Below the pieces are notes generated by a model. It saw only the letters and a list, made by a program, of their open reading frames with translations. It was not told the DNA's origin and ran no database searches. A stretch of 64,000 nucleotides of DNA from Rhyacophila brunnea. Lineage: Eukaryota > Arthropoda > Insecta > Trichoptera > Rhyacophilidae. The position numbers were made by a program, and so were the translations under genes. Location: NCBI GenBank assembly GCA_022495005.1, contig JAGYXB010001571.1:806001-870000 (forward strand), written 5' to 3'. Below, one piece after another: positions 47,501-59,508 of this stretch. Position 1 is the first letter of the stretch, and every line of letters begins with the position of its first letter.

Positions 47501-49837
47501 CATATAAGGATGTTTCCAATCAATAATTTATTGAACTCCAAAAAAATATTTTTATAAAACATTGTTTAATTGTCAAGACATGACTTTTGATTATCATTTC
47601 CTGAATTAACAACTAATGCGCTAAGAAAAAACCTTGTAATTATTGAAACTTTTTCAGTATTATGATAGGCACTTCTTGCAAGAACGGCGGTTGCAGAAGG
47701 ACATATGAAGGTCCAGAAAGTGAGTCGGCAGACTGCGTCTACCACCCTGGAGTACCGATCTTTCATGAAGGAATGAAGTACTGGTCCTGTTGCAAAAAGC
47801 GCACTACAGACTTCAACGCTTTTTTGAACCAAATCGGTTGTGCTAACGGAACACATATGTGGAAGAAAGAGGTAAAAAATATTTTTATTATGCTATAGGT
47901 AATATTATCATACAATGAATACAAATGGCTATAGATCTGGCATAATTAAGTAAACCACTCTAATGAGAGTTGCAAGAAGTACATATTTATATTTAGTGAT
48001 TGTAATATTGACCCAGTCTTGTTGAACTGATTGATTGGCACAGCAAGGTGGAAAATACACATAAAAGAGGGTACTTAAGGAGACAAAGGCTCTCCAACCA
48101 ATAGAATAAAAATATGAGTAATCTTACGTGATCCTGAATTTTGTACTTTTCAAGAGATTCCTTGTTTAGTTGGTGGTAAATCATGATGATTTATAAAATG
48201 TGTTATCACGTCATATAGATATTGTTTCTACAACACGTGCTTCACTCACACGGTCACCTCTTTCAAGTATTTTATTAATATTAAGTGCTTACAAATTTTC
48301 CCACCCATATGAGCATCAGCATTTTATCTTATGCAAAAATAATTATTTAAAATGAATAATGTATGTTTATGAAACAAACCTTATTAAAACACCGTTTCAA
48401 AAAAATCATTAATTAATAACACACGTATATGTATATTCAATCATCATTTTTAATGCATTATGAATGATGTGTAAATGCTATTTGTGAAAAAGAAGATAAG
48501 ATATACAGTGCGACTTCTATATCCTGGCCGACACGTCATCATGGCCATTTGGGAAACTAAAAATCCTCTGTACATATTATTATATGCCCACACCCTATAT
48601 CACGTATACCTCTTCTACAAACATGATATGCTACGATTTTATGGCGCTGTACATAGTTTAAAAAACTGAAGTGAGGTTATATATTATTACCAATAGTAAT
48701 AGTGTGTAATATTCTAGTGTCCCATTCTTACATTTTTTTCTTTCTTTTCTAGTCTCACTCATCAAACACAGTTCAGTGCAGGTGGGACTGGCACCAGACA
48801 GCGACTCATGTTGTAGCTGCAGTTTATTCAAAGGAATATAATCCTACACAGAGTTGCATTAAAATTAATCCCATACGATTGTCAATCAAGCTAGTTTTCC
48901 CGAAACAAAACGGAGCTACATTTGATCTGGATTTGGAGCTGCGTGGAGTTAGTATATATAAATTGTCATTAATTTTTAGTATTCAAAGACATTCATTGAT
49001 GTATTTTAAATATAATTCTTATCTGACATGGTAAAAATATTCAATGCATTTATACTTATCTGCCGCCCAATGAATGATACGGCCACTAACTACAAAATTT
49101 TTGTGTTTTTTTTTCTCAATGTATGTTTAATCTGGGGCTCGCACTCATTCATTTATGCCATTGGTTTATAATCAATTCTCATCTACATATTAAAATACTT
49201 GTAGAACATTGTATGCTCTTACTCGTAAGAAAAATGATGATTTTCTTTGTTTTTCCATAGTTTATAATAATGTATATTATAAATTTTTACTTACCTTGTT
49301 TTTGCTTTGTTGATTTGTCTAATGAATTGATTGGAGTGTGAAAAATAATGTAAAAGCAAGGAATTACCAGTGGCGGCCAGTTCTTTTCAATATACTGAAT
49401 TGTCATGCATCAAGTCTTCTCTTCTTTTATAAAATTGTAAGGAGTGCATTGCTCTTTTATGATGTTTGAGCAGCCGCCACTGTGTATCCCCATAACTAAG
49501 GGACAGCAGCAATACAAATGTGAAATTGCAGTTGTGTTTCTTTTATTTATAGGTTATAGACGTGAAAGAGAGCAGTGTACAGATGTTGGGCACAAAAGTT
49601 GAAGTGAAACTCCGTAAAGCCGAAGCTGGTTCTTGGGTCGATTTGAATTTCCCTCCAAAAAAAATGCCTGAAGCAGCTCCGCCTACTGATGACTGCGAGG
49701 GTAAGAAACCCGACAAAGAGACGTACGTGTGGCAAGGAAACGGTGACGATGATATCATTGATCTGGATGAAGTTGAGCCCATTACACACTTTGGAAATGT
49801 TACCATTAGCGAAATGCTTAACTTGGATCGAAAATGA
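44504..49837 (+). CDS. CHORDC1: CHORD and CS domain-containing cochaperone (CHORDC1/morgana)
   Basis: Six exons join in phase: 44504-44582, 44720-44856, 46524-46741, 47658-47871, 48753-48947 and 49553-49837, giving 375 aa. CHORD I (about residues 10-70) reads [10 protein letters not shown]...[10 protein letters not shown]...KGWSCC...[11 protein letters not shown] proline-rich linker follows. CHORD II (about 152-212) reads [12 protein letters not shown]...[18 protein letters not shown]. The cysteine and histidine zinc ligands of both modules are present. A CS domain (about 228-315; [33 protein letters not shown]) and an acidic tail ([13 protein letters not shown]) follow. The protein is an HSP90 cochaperone linked to centrosome and stress control. 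The donor of exon 3 (GTTTGT) is weaker than usual, but the phase and protein continuity support it. An AATAAA at 50017-50022 is a candidate poly(A) signal. Confidence 0.95.
45353..45735. mobile_element. CTTAAGG-ended MITE, copy B
   Basis: It is the inverse relative of 12306-12682. The ends are CTTAAGGCCATGCATTAGTTG and, read inward from the right, CTTAAGGTGACGCATCAGTG. It lies in CHORDC1 intron 2. It is non-coding; the short ORF starting at 45721 begins in its right end. Confidence 0.65.
46990..47075 (+). mobile_element. tRNA-related SINE head
   Basis: GCGCGGCTTAAGC is A-box-like and CCCAGGTTCGAAACCTGG contains a B box in a perfect stem, resembling a tRNA T-arm. The sequence goes on with GGAGGCTCATACGATC as an unrelated body. 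It lies in CHORDC1 intron 3. The acceptor stem is not formed. Confidence 0.5.
49368..49482. mobile_element. Short MITE with CAGTGGCGGC ends
   Basis: CAGTGGCGGC at the left is mirrored by GCCGCCACTG at the right, 115 bp in all. It is non-coding. It lies in the last CHORDC1 intron, 70 bp before the acceptor of exon 6. The flanks do not show a clear duplication. Confidence 0.6.
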
Positions 49838-50279
49838 TTCTCATATTGTTTTGCTTATAAAATTGATTATGAATTATAATTTGAACTCAGAATGAATATT
49901 GTGTTTTATAATATATTATAGTCTTAAACATATTATAATATTATTATATTATTTTTAATGTATCCTTACAACTATTTTTTCAATTGTAATACGTAGGTAA
50001 TTGAATAATTAAATATAATAAATCCATCACAAAATACTTTCATTGTTTTCTTTGCATTTAATACTTTATACAGGGATGGAAAATAGGATTTGATCGGCGT
50101 GCTAAAATAAGCCGATTTTTTTTTAATTCGTGGCGCATGCCATCCCCTTTTAGGCATACGCATGATAATATAATCTAAATCATATTTATTGAATATAAAA
50201 TAAACAAGTATTCATGGTAACTATATTTTTATTGATTATATAAAAAAAGTGATACACATAAAATGAAAGAAAATAAAGA

Positions 50280-50500
50280 AATTTTTATATCAGGCTGATA
50301 TGTCTTTGATTGCAAATTAATACATGCTGCTGAATCTTCCTTTGTCGACCGATTAAATGTATATGATTCAATATAGAAAAAATACTTTCACATGTGGAAG
50401 AAAAAATCGTCAACAACGAAATTGCCAGTTGTTTAACAGATATAAAAGTATCAGGCATACTTTTCCATGTGTTGCCACAGTATACACTATACATCAACAT
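50280..50500 (-). pseudogene. hAT transposase C-terminal fragment
   Basis: The minus-strand reading contains PDTFISVKQLAISLLTIF followed by STCESIFSILNHIH and RQRKIQQHVL, the usual hAT dimerisation block (GSTY.CES.FS.MN..K). The upstream transposase is absent. Words such as GATCGGCGTGCTAAAA near 50092 and TGGCGTGCCGTCAAAAA near 50573 may be remnants of the element ends. Confidence 0.6.
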
Positions 50501-50599
50501 GATTTCGCTTTGATTTTATATTTTTCCGCTATAAACGTTTTGAATATTAAAAAATTAAAGGAATTTATTTTTTGGCGTGCCGTCAAAAACTTTTAGCCT

Positions 50600-51481
50600 G
50601 CCACGTATTTGCCATTACTGCTATAATATTAATACTAAGTAATTTTTCTTTAATTATTATTAACTATAAAACTGATAGCATGTATGTTGATTAATGCAGA
50701 CATCAGACAAATGTTAAATAGTGTATTTCATTCTTTAGATCGAAGAAATGATACATACATATGTGTGTGTGTACCTATAACAGTGATTCAAAAACAGATT
50801 CTGCGAGATTTATCGTTTCATAGAGACACCATTTCATAAGTACAATATTACAAATGTACACCATATTGATAAGTAGGTATAAAAATCTCACAATTTGTCG
50901 CCATACCGTCAAACGCTAATATTACACCTATTCAATGTATTGTATAATTCCACTTAGTGAAATTTATTTTAGCCTAATTCAATCTTAGAACATAGTGCTA
51001 GTTTACTGTTACTACTGGCAAATAATTTCACTTTTGTGAATACTCTATAAATTTGCAAATTTTCAAGTGCGTGATCTTTATCATAGATAAGATCATGGTT
51101 TTTTATTTGCGGCATTCAGAAAGTATAAAAATATTACCAAAAAAAGAGACAAAAAACAAACCAGAAAGCTACAGATTTGGGGTTATTTTGTCTGTGGTGG
51201 GGCTAGAAAAACATCGGTTTTTTTATGAATAATCTAGTAAGAAGTCCAATAAAAATGTTTTTCGGTGTATAGATCCACCAGTATAAGTTGTCTGCTGAGT
51301 GAGGGCGCCACATGCTAGCATTTGACATCATTTAATATTTTTATACTGTCATGAGCTTAGTTCTATATTCGACCACCTGACGATTAATGATGGTATATCA
51401 GATTTAACGGTGGGTGAAAAATACGGTAAATCAAAAATTATGGGCGACCCCTCTGCGAGGCTATTCTAACATAATCTATAC
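50600..51481. other. Non-coding stretch between hAT relics
   Basis: No exon, RNA gene or paired repeat was found here. A (TG)n run of about 10 bases occurs near 50762. It is AT-rich throughout. Confidence 0.4.
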
Positions 51482-52595
51482 CAGTGGTTTCCAAACTTTA
51501 TGTTACCTCGCCTCCCTTTTAAAAAAATCTAATCTTGGCGCCTCCCCTCCCTTTATTTCATTAAATAATACAGACACCCTTTTAAATAGTCAAACATGTA
51601 CTAATACAAAAAATGAAAAAAAATGTAATTATAAAAATAAACAAGGTTTTACTATATTATATTAATTTTTAAATTAATTTGTTTTTCATGTGGTTGATAT
51701 GCTTGTTTATTAGCAAAAAGTGCTCTTTTTCTACTTAACGGGATCGATATTTGGATTTCATTGCAGCTAATGCTAAAAATACCGTTTCGCATAAATATGA
51801 TGTGTAGAATGGTAGCAGTAGGTACTTTATTTACAACTTGTATTGCTTTTCTTGACTTGTTATAAAATGTTGTAAACTGTTATAAAATTATTCTTCACTT
51901 CGACTCAACCACAATTGAATTAGGTTTTATTGTTTCAATAAATTATCGCGTGGTAATTCTACCAATTTTTCCTTTTCAATAGTAGTCAATCCAAATTCAT
52001 CATCGTTCATTGACAAATGGATTCTATATCCATGCGAAAATCGAGATCTTATAAATAAATATCGTGAAAAGTGCATTAGTAAACTATCGAAGTGCTCAGT
52101 AAAGAGATTTTTATTTGCTTCAGTATTATATCTGGCACAGAAATCATTTAAAAGTGGAAACATGACAAACTTATTTTTTTTGTAATTTTGATTTCCAAAG
52201 ATCCAATTTTTTATAAATGCATTCACTTTGTCTTTTTAAATCAGTGAATTCATTAGTGGTTGCATTGATTTATTCACTCATTCTTTTTTAAGTTTCAACC
52301 TAAACAAATTTGCCTCAAATTTCAATATTATGATTTGGCTCTTTTGTATTATTTTTTCACAAGATAACCAGCGCGCTTCACAATAGTAAGTGAGGTATAA
52401 TAAAATGAGTCTCCATATTATCTTCAGACAGGTTTGCAAACAACCTTTTATAGGACTGTCCTTTTAAGTAGTTTATAACTAGCGGCCGTTTTACAAACTA
52501 TGCACTTGCAAACTGCAAACCTGTGGCTACATTTTGTATTAAACTTTTCACGACTCCCTTTGCAACACTCCGCGCCTCCCAGTTTGAAATCACTG
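51482..52595 (-). mobile_element. hAT element relic with perfect 8-bp duplication
   Basis: The termini are CAGTGGTTTCCAAACTTT (left) and AGTTTGAAATCACTG (right). ATCTATAC flanks both sides (51474-51481 and 52596-52603). Inside, a minus-strand segment 52226-51927 encodes FVMFPLLNDFCARYN...FDSLLMHFSRYLF, matching the middle region of ZBED5/SCAND3-type hAT transposases. The rest of the protein is deleted or decayed, so the element is not autonomous. Confidence 0.82.
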
Positions 52596-53894
52596 ATCTA
52601 TACTATTCAAAATGTATGAATGTGTATGTACTTCATTGAAATACGAGATAAAACCGCCTACCAGATTTAGACAATCCATTAATATAGATAAATTATCATT
52701 ACTATACCACATTATCACTATAACATAACAATTATAATGACTTATTTGGATTTTTGTAAATGTAGGCGAAATAGCCCATGCGTAATTTCATAGAAAATTT
52801 ATAGTATTTCCTATTTAGAATGACTGGCTAGGTATCTATCTAAGACGTGATTCAGGGTATAACAAAAAGAAAACACTATGGTTTGTATATCACAGTTTTA
52901 CTCAAGATTTTAGTACAATATTTTTGACATAGAACATTAATAATTTAGAAACAATTATATACAATAATATACTTATAAACTATTTTACAATTTGCATAAT
53001 ATTTGATATTTACATTTGTTATAAATTATAATTGTACATTAAAATTACTATTTGATTCATACCGCAATAATATCATAATATAAATCTATGTTTTAATATG
53101 AATGATTATTTTAATTATGTACAAAATCTTGAACATGATAGATACAGATACATAGTAAGATAAGTATTTATATACACATACTGTAAAATAGAGGCTAACA
53201 TACTCTCTTCTTGATCAGTGGTTCATGATCTCATGGAAACGAGCAATAACTGTCTTAGAATAAATTTAGATACACCACACTCAAAGTCCATAATATTATG
53301 TTCAATCGCAGAGTGAAAATAGTAATAATTTAACTTTTTATATCATATCTAGAGTATGGTAAACACTATAAAAATTAGTACTAATATGTAGATTATAACA
53401 TTTATTATTTTATTATATATCATTGGTATTTAAAGTGATCGTAAATATGTATTTTATTTATTTCATTTATTGACTAGTTAGGCAAAAAGCTCACAGAAAG
53501 CGGCGTGGCGAGGTGTGGAACTTGTCATGGGTCTACGAGATATTGCTCAGCACACATAAAAAGCCTACACTCACCTAACTGCCCATGTTAGTAGTGAAGT
53601 GAAATGTTTGCGTTTTATTATCTCGGAAAGTAGATCTACTGCACGTTTTTTAAACATTATTTTCTATCTAGAAACCGATCTCGGTCGAATTTTCCGATAG
53701 GTAGGATCAATAACAAAAAAGATATGGCGGGTGGTTTGAGTGGCGTCGCCGTTTGAACAATACCTCTTAACAGCATAAATTGAGCCACTTGCATGCATCT
53801 TCCACCCCATAAAACTTAGTGGGTTCTGCAGTGTTGGATCGCATCATATTTTGGGTGAGTAGTAGCGCAACTTGAAAAATGAACTCGTATACCG
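52596..53894. other. AT-rich non-coding stretch
   Basis: No coding exon is seen between the hAT relic and the next inverted-repeat element. The part from 53470 to 53890 is less AT-rich (for example AAAGCGGCGTGGCGAGG near 53500) but has no supported ORF. It may be decayed transposon sequence. Confidence 0.4.
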
Positions 53895-54199
53895 CAGTGG
53901 CGATGGGTGGAGGTAGGCTGTTAAGATCAAACACAAATAGTGCAAAATAAACTTAGTCATACGTATTTGTTTTCATTGTGATATAATAGGATAATTTTAG
54001 ATATTTTATAGATAGACAACTAGGTATTTTTTTACTATTATGTATTATGGCTTGGTTACGCAGGGTTTAATTATTTTTTTTTAACTAACCAACACTATCT
54101 GCATGCAGTATTAGTTCAATGAAAACAAATACATATGTCAAAATTTAGTGTGCAATTTTATGTCGGATCTTAACAGCTTACCTCCGTCCGTCGCCAGTG
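53895..54199. mobile_element. CAGTGGCGA-type DNA element, copy 3 (short)
   Basis: It starts CAGTGGCGATGGGTGGAGG and ends GTCCGTCGCCAGTG, with the family words AGGCTGTTAAGATC and GGATCTTAACAGC. It is 305 bp, the shortest of the four. GTATACCG before and GTATGGCG after are similar, but a clean 6-bp duplication is not visible. Confidence 0.65.
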
Positions 54200-54309
54200 G
54201 TATGGCGCTTTCTGTGGGCTTTGCGCCTTAGAGACACCAATGCCTACGTGCACTGATTTATAAAACATTCTTTTTAAGTACCTACATAATAATGTACATA
54301 TCTATCTAT

Positions 54310-55109
54310 CATTGGCGAAGGGTGGAGGTAGGCTGTTAAGATCCGACATAAATAGTGCATATTATTCTTTGTCAGTCAACGTATTTTTTTATCATTGAGC
54401 TAAGACTACAACGTGTAGATAGTGTTTGTTAGTTTTTAAAATTCAATTAAACCCCGCCTAATCCAAGCCATAGCAGATAGTAGTCAAAAAATATTAGTTT
54501 ATCTATAGAATATCTAAAACTATGCCATTAAATTATACATGGTTTTAGATATTTTATATATCAATAGGGGAACAACTCATAATTTAAAGGTTTTGAGTTA
54601 AGAATGCCATTCGATGTAGAAAAGTCTTCTCTTTATAATTCAGCAAAAAAATAGTCAAAAATGTCTTCAATGTGTCATAAAATCGAATAACCCTTTCTGA
54701 GATTAAATAGTAATTCCGTTATATAATCAAATTTATTGGTTAATTCCTTATTAAAATGTATAATTTCATTGTGCATTGATGAATTCTACTAAATTAAATA
54801 TAAAAAAACATACACTTTCAACGAAATCAAGGCTTTAAAATTAAAATGAGAATTACTGCATAAAATTCAAACGCCATTATCTTGGAACAAGGTTTTATGA
54901 GTTGTTCCCCTATTGAACTGGGGTATTGATATAGAAGAAAGGTTTAGTATAGGTGGGGCTTAATGAATTTAAAAAAATTAACCAACACCATATAGGTATG
55001 TAATATAATTTATAACCTTAATTCTATGAAAACAAATAAGTATGACTGATAAAGTTAAGTGTGCACAATTTATGTTGAATCAACAGTCTACCTCCACCTC
55101 TCGCCAATG
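54310..55109. mobile_element. CAGTGGCGA-type DNA element, copy 4 (carries a nested MITE)
   Basis: The ends are CATTGGCGAAGGGTGGAGG and CCACCTCTCGCCAATG. The family arms are present on both sides (AGGCTGTTAAGATCCGAC on the left). The centre is occupied by an unrelated element, 54562-54915. The flanks ATCTAT and ATATTT agree at only four of six positions. Confidence 0.7.
54562..54915. mobile_element. MITE with perfect 21-bp inverted ends, nested
   Basis: A 21-bp terminus at 54562-54582, starting CAATAGGGGAACAACTC, is repeated exactly in inverse at 54895-54915. It is 354 bp long and non-coding. It interrupts the copy-4 element, so it is younger than that element. No other copy is in the window. 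Confidence 0.8.
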
Positions 55110-55515
55110 ATATTTATGGCATTTTGGGTAACAATGTATGTAGTATTATTTACATGATAGATAATTGAATTTTTAGAATCATAATAATTATTGTTATACA
55201 TATCTAGATACTGATAAAATTGATATTACATTTTTATAATATAAATTTCTTGATTACTACAATGTTTTAGTTGAAGCACAATAATCCAGAAAGGGGCATT
55301 AAGAGCTTAAAATTAATATAAATATGCAACGGCAATTAATGTTGAATAGATTCATAATTTGGATTTATTTAATTTGTTAAATATTTGTTAAAACTGAGGT
55401 CATTGGCAGAAATGAGTCAAACAGTGTAACCTAACATCTGTGAGAAAGAAACAATTAATATTTTAAACCAGCGGTTAATTGGGAATCGCCATAGGATAAG
55501 GATATACATAGCAGG

Positions 55516-55890
55516 GTGTCCGTAAACTTGTACATACGCAGTTTGCTGTATCACACTTCACCGTGAAATGTTATATCGGAAATATATGGCCGTATATTAA
55601 AGACCGTCCAACCTCTTTGGGTCGTATAGTACTGACATAAAATTGTCACGTCTAAATAAAACACGGCTCTTGTCAGTTTACAGGAAGCCAGCAGCAAACA
55701 AATTTTGAAAATAGCCGATAATATACTGGATTATTTGTTAGGTTAGGTTAGGTTTTCATTCTTGAATTCATGAATTTTGCCAAAATCAACTATGAAAATT
55801 GAATTAATGTTCAGAGACCGTATAGTATACGGTCTTCTCTTTCCGATAAGAAAGCTCACGGGAAACTGTGCTACGGTGAAATGTTTCTGC
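55516..55890. repeat. Composite repeat, uninterrupted copy
   Basis: This is the intact counterpart of the split copy at 41780-42034 plus 42896-43015 (opposite orientation). It runs from GTGTCCGTAAACTTGTAC to CGGTGAAATGTTT. It contains one arm of the TTAGG-centred foldback family (TTTTGAAAATAGCCGATA, then three TTAGG units). Confidence 0.75.
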
Positions 55891-56065
55891 TATTTAACCA
55901 TATAGCAGATGTTGTAGTATCAATGATAATATGCTGTTTGGCTCAAGTATTTGTGCAGCTTAATTTATTGAAATATCATTATGGAACACAGATCTCATTC
56001 TTGCATTAGAGTTTTTAGTCATTATTGTAGTTAAGACGCGCGTTACGGTACATATTTGCGTACCA

Positions 56066-58287
56066 TTACGGCTGTCCAGCATACTTCTCCATGTGGTACA
56101 TATCCCCCAGCAGGCGAGCGATGGGGATGTCCCCGATGGTGTCTCTGAAAAAGAGCAATTCCACTGTTGGGGGGCGCACCGCCCGCAGTGAAGGCAAGAG
56201 GAGCAGAAGCCGTCCGAAACGAGTTGGCTGGCGGGGGTGGCGCTGTCTCACATAGTCTGCCAGGATGCACTGCGCCTGGTCTTGGAGCATCTCCACGGGT
56301 TGGACGTCACACAGACCAGCAGTTTCTATAATTTGATCAGTGGCACATTGGTTATAAGTTAAAATTGTTTTTATTAGAGCCCACTGGCCCCACCAATAAA
56401 CCTAATAGGAGTAATTGAACTTAATTATGGATATAATATAATATAAAAATATGGATAGCACGAGGATGGCAAAAACCAGTATTAAAGTTTTCAAAGGTTA
56501 GTGACTTCTGCCTTTGAGAAAGATATCATCCCAGCCAAACAAAATTAACAATAACTGTCATAATAATATGTACCATTATAGAAAGGCATGCATCAAACGT
56601 GAAACCATTACATATTTAGTAGTAAAAGTCATTACATCGTAGGTATATATGCATGCTGGGCATAACGCGAAAGGATAAAAAGAGGAATGAGTGGATAAGG
56701 AGATAGACAAAAGTTTGCAATGGAATATATTTCGCTAAGAGCCTAAAATGGAAATAGGCTGGACACATAGCTCGAAGAAGGGACAATCGTTGGACAAAAT
56801 AAATCTAGTCATCCAGTGGCACCCAAGAGGTACAAAATGTCCGCAAGGTAGACCTAGAGGCCGCTGTATCGATAAAATAATTAAGTTCTCTGGAGGTACG
56901 TGGCAACGCAACGGACAGGACGGAGATAAGTGAATTGGGCTTGGAGACGCCTCCTTACACATTAAAAATAAAAGTTTTCGGTGGGTTTTTGTTTGGATAT
57001 ACACTTCACAATTAATACATATGATATGTACAAACATAATTAATTATAATACTTATCTGGGCAAATATATTCATTTGTATGTATTAGAAAATTTGCATGT
57101 ATTTATTTAAATTGTGATTAAGGACTAGGCACATGATTTAAGAATTTACATTTTTTTTTTAAATACGTAGTTTTGAAAAACCACAGAAACATTATATTAT
57201 TATCTATTAGAAAAATAATAGAAAAAAATTGGTCGGGTGTGATTCAAACAGATATCTTTCAGTTTCCAGGTCAACTAATTAAGCTACCGATCCATTCTTG
57301 CGATTCCTATCTATGTTATAAAATTCTATCAAAAAATATGTACCTACCTACTATATTTGTAATTGAAATGAAAAATATACTTAATTAATGGCTGGATTGG
57401 CCGGACTAAAAGTATAGTATGGGTAGCAACATTATCGATGAAGCACGCATCTTTATTAAAAATATTCTTAGCGACCATTTTAGGCTGCGTTATGATACTA
57501 AATGTTGCACATTTGAAATAATATGTGAAATTTGTAAACTAAAACTGGAAAGACTGTAATATTAGTGTTAGGTAGTAGTAGAGTATCCTCCAGATAACCT
57601 TGCCATTGTACACAGTGACTAGGACTTGGGTGTATACGCAACCATATAATTGTATTAGTAAAAGCCAGGCACTTGATTGGTTTACTCATGTACGCCGTAT
57701 AATTGTATTAGTAAATTCCAAGCACTTGATTTGTTTACTCACGTTTTAATTCAAAAAAATCTATTCTAAATAGCAAGGTTAGGTAGCGGCCACTCTAGTA
57801 GTAGGTACATAATAATTATTTTTTTACCAGGTGTGAATAAGACAACAGCTTTCATGCAGCCACACTCACTGCCATCTGGTGAAATTTGCCTGAAGCGGCA
57901 AAGTATTTCCTGAAATTGGTATAAATAAATCACTAAAATCAATATAGGTACGTACCAATCGATAGAAGATTTTATATCAAGTTTAGGCAATATAATGAAA
58001 AAAACCAAGATTTTTTAAAATATAATATAATGAGGACAAATACTCACTTGGATAGTTTTGATCTCCATGTCAGTAATGGGATCCCTTGGCAGACGGTCCC
58101 TGGCTTGCGGGCACGACAGCAACGCCCCCAATTCCCATGGCACGGACCACTGAGCAAGATGCAAGAGGAACAGTTCCTTCCACGACTCCTGAAGCAGAAG
58201 TGTCTGGTCTCGCCGGGAGAGTGTCTGGAAGGGGGCCAGGCAGCGCACCCAACGGACTGCCATGAACAGTAGGCGCGCAGTAGTTTC
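56066..58287 (-). CDS. NR2E-class nuclear receptor, ligand-binding domain exons (partial)
   Basis: Three exons join in phase: 58287-58048, 57909-57828 and 56325-56066, ending in TAA/TGA-type stop at 56066, for 193 residues. Exon A holds helices 3-5 of a nuclear receptor ligand-binding domain: AVRWVRCLAPFQTLSRRDQ, LLLQESWKELFLLHLAQW. Exon B gives EILCRFRQISPDGSECGC then MKAVVLF. Exon C gives VEMLQDQAQCILADYV, ARFGRLLLLLPSLR-type helix 10 (here TRFGRLLLLLPSLRAV) and LLFFRDTIGDIPIARLLGDM, the helix 11-12 region of the tailless/PNR/Hr83 group. Such receptors are nuclear transcription factors in neural and eye development. I cannot choose between tailless, Hr51 and Hr83. The DNA-binding domain exons are not in the window and should lie to the right. 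The exons are much more GC-rich than their surroundings. Confidence 0.85.
56660..56985 (+). pseudogene. LINE C-terminal fragment (RTE/CR1-like)
   Basis: Plus-strand readings in two frames give KRIKRGMSG...AGHIARRRD-like wording, then IQWHPRGTKCPQGRPRGR and IIKFSGGTWQRNGQD. The W.PR...RP.GRP..RW.D...  ...W...AQDR pattern is common at the C-terminus of insect LINE proteins often labelled craniofacial development protein 2. Frameshifts are present. It lies in the last intron of the nuclear receptor gene. Confidence 0.6.
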
Positions 58288-58519
58288 CTGGGTGATAAGT
58301 CATTTTGTCAGTTTTCAGAAGAAAATAAATAATGTACCTACCTACCAATTTATTTTAATTCGATTAAGAAATCTATAATTATTTGGTATCAACGAACCAG
58401 GATTTCCATACCTATGTAGCTGTAGTATAGTAGCGATCAAATATCTATTTTTTAATGTATCAAATTATTCTGCAATAATATATTCCCAGCGAATCATATT
58501 CTAGTAAACAGCTCTTAGC

Positions 58520-59420
58520 TGGACTAGCAGATTGATTGGCGATATTAAATACGGTATCGCAATGGATAATTAGCCGAATAATCATTTCCCATAGTATCAT
58601 ATTTTCTTATGACTGTAATAATAAATAAAATTTCACAAGCTACTCGATTTAAACCGCTGACTCTATAATTAGTCCAATATAATTATATACTAGAATATAA
58701 TGTTTATGTATTACTTTTGATTGAATAAATAACGAATAATGATTTATCTAAATGTCACTCGAATCCAAGTACCTGGCTCGTAACTATCTCAGTAGATTAT
58801 ATGTACTGTCATTGTATATATACTATTGTATCGATGCGCTGCTAATAAAACTCACCCCTGCTACATCTTAGACATCATTATCATCATCCTCAACCCACAC
58901 ATCGAACACCACAGTAGTGACCCAACACCTATGTCATTTTGGACAATTTTTTTTCGCCGACAGTTCAAACACGACGATTTAACCTTTAACGGCATCAGAA
59001 AGTAAGTACCTATTGATACTTGTCTTCCTGACCAACACTTTGGCATGAATACCTAGGTACTAATAATTTTCATACCGTCACCTCAAAACTACAACTAGAT
59101 AACTTGATTTTCACTGCTTTTGAGTTAATGAATATGATTGTACATTTCTTTCTCTACAAAATGTACTGATTTTGTGTTTGAAACTTATTAGATAACTTTA
59201 AAACCATAAATGCATTAAATAAATAAAATAATATATGGGGATAAACAACCCAAACCGTGTCAGCAAATTGATCGGCGATATTAAATAACTGACCGCAATT
59301 ATAAATTCCATAATATCCATTTCCCATAGTGTCCAATTATGGCAAACTCAGTAAATAGCTAACTGCAATTATAATTTCTGCAATATCCATTTTTCCTACA
59401 TTGTCAGCCATATCCAATGA
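58520..59420. repeat. Degenerate repeats with GGCGATATTAAATA
   Basis: The block GATTGATTGGCGATATTAAA... ...CATTTCCCATAGT occurs at about 58530-58605 and again at 59262-59335, with a partial third at about 59345-59410. A following block, ATGTCACTCGAATCCAAGTACC (58752-58773), recurs on the far side of the solo LTR at about 60243-60265. The array is old and was interrupted by the LTR. Confidence 0.5.
59086..59230. repeat. Half copy of the CTCAATACTACAACTA MITE
   Basis: CCTCAAAACTACAACTAGATAAC to AACCATAAATGCA is the inverse relative of about 4740-4916. Shared blocks are TTGATTTTCACTG, TACATTT.CTTCTCTACAAAATG, TTAGATAACTTTAAAACC and ATAAATGCA. The other terminus is missing. Confidence 0.6.
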
Positions 59421-59508
59421 CGTAAACTCCATATGTAGTATCTGACTCAATTATAATAATTATTTCCTAAATATTCTTTTCAAGATATTTTGATTGTCAG
59501 TAAGTACG

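Noticed and set aside
56066..58287. Bacterial contamination, because of high GC
   Set aside because: The segments are joined by AT-rich introns with proper GT-AG sites and encode an animal nuclear receptor.
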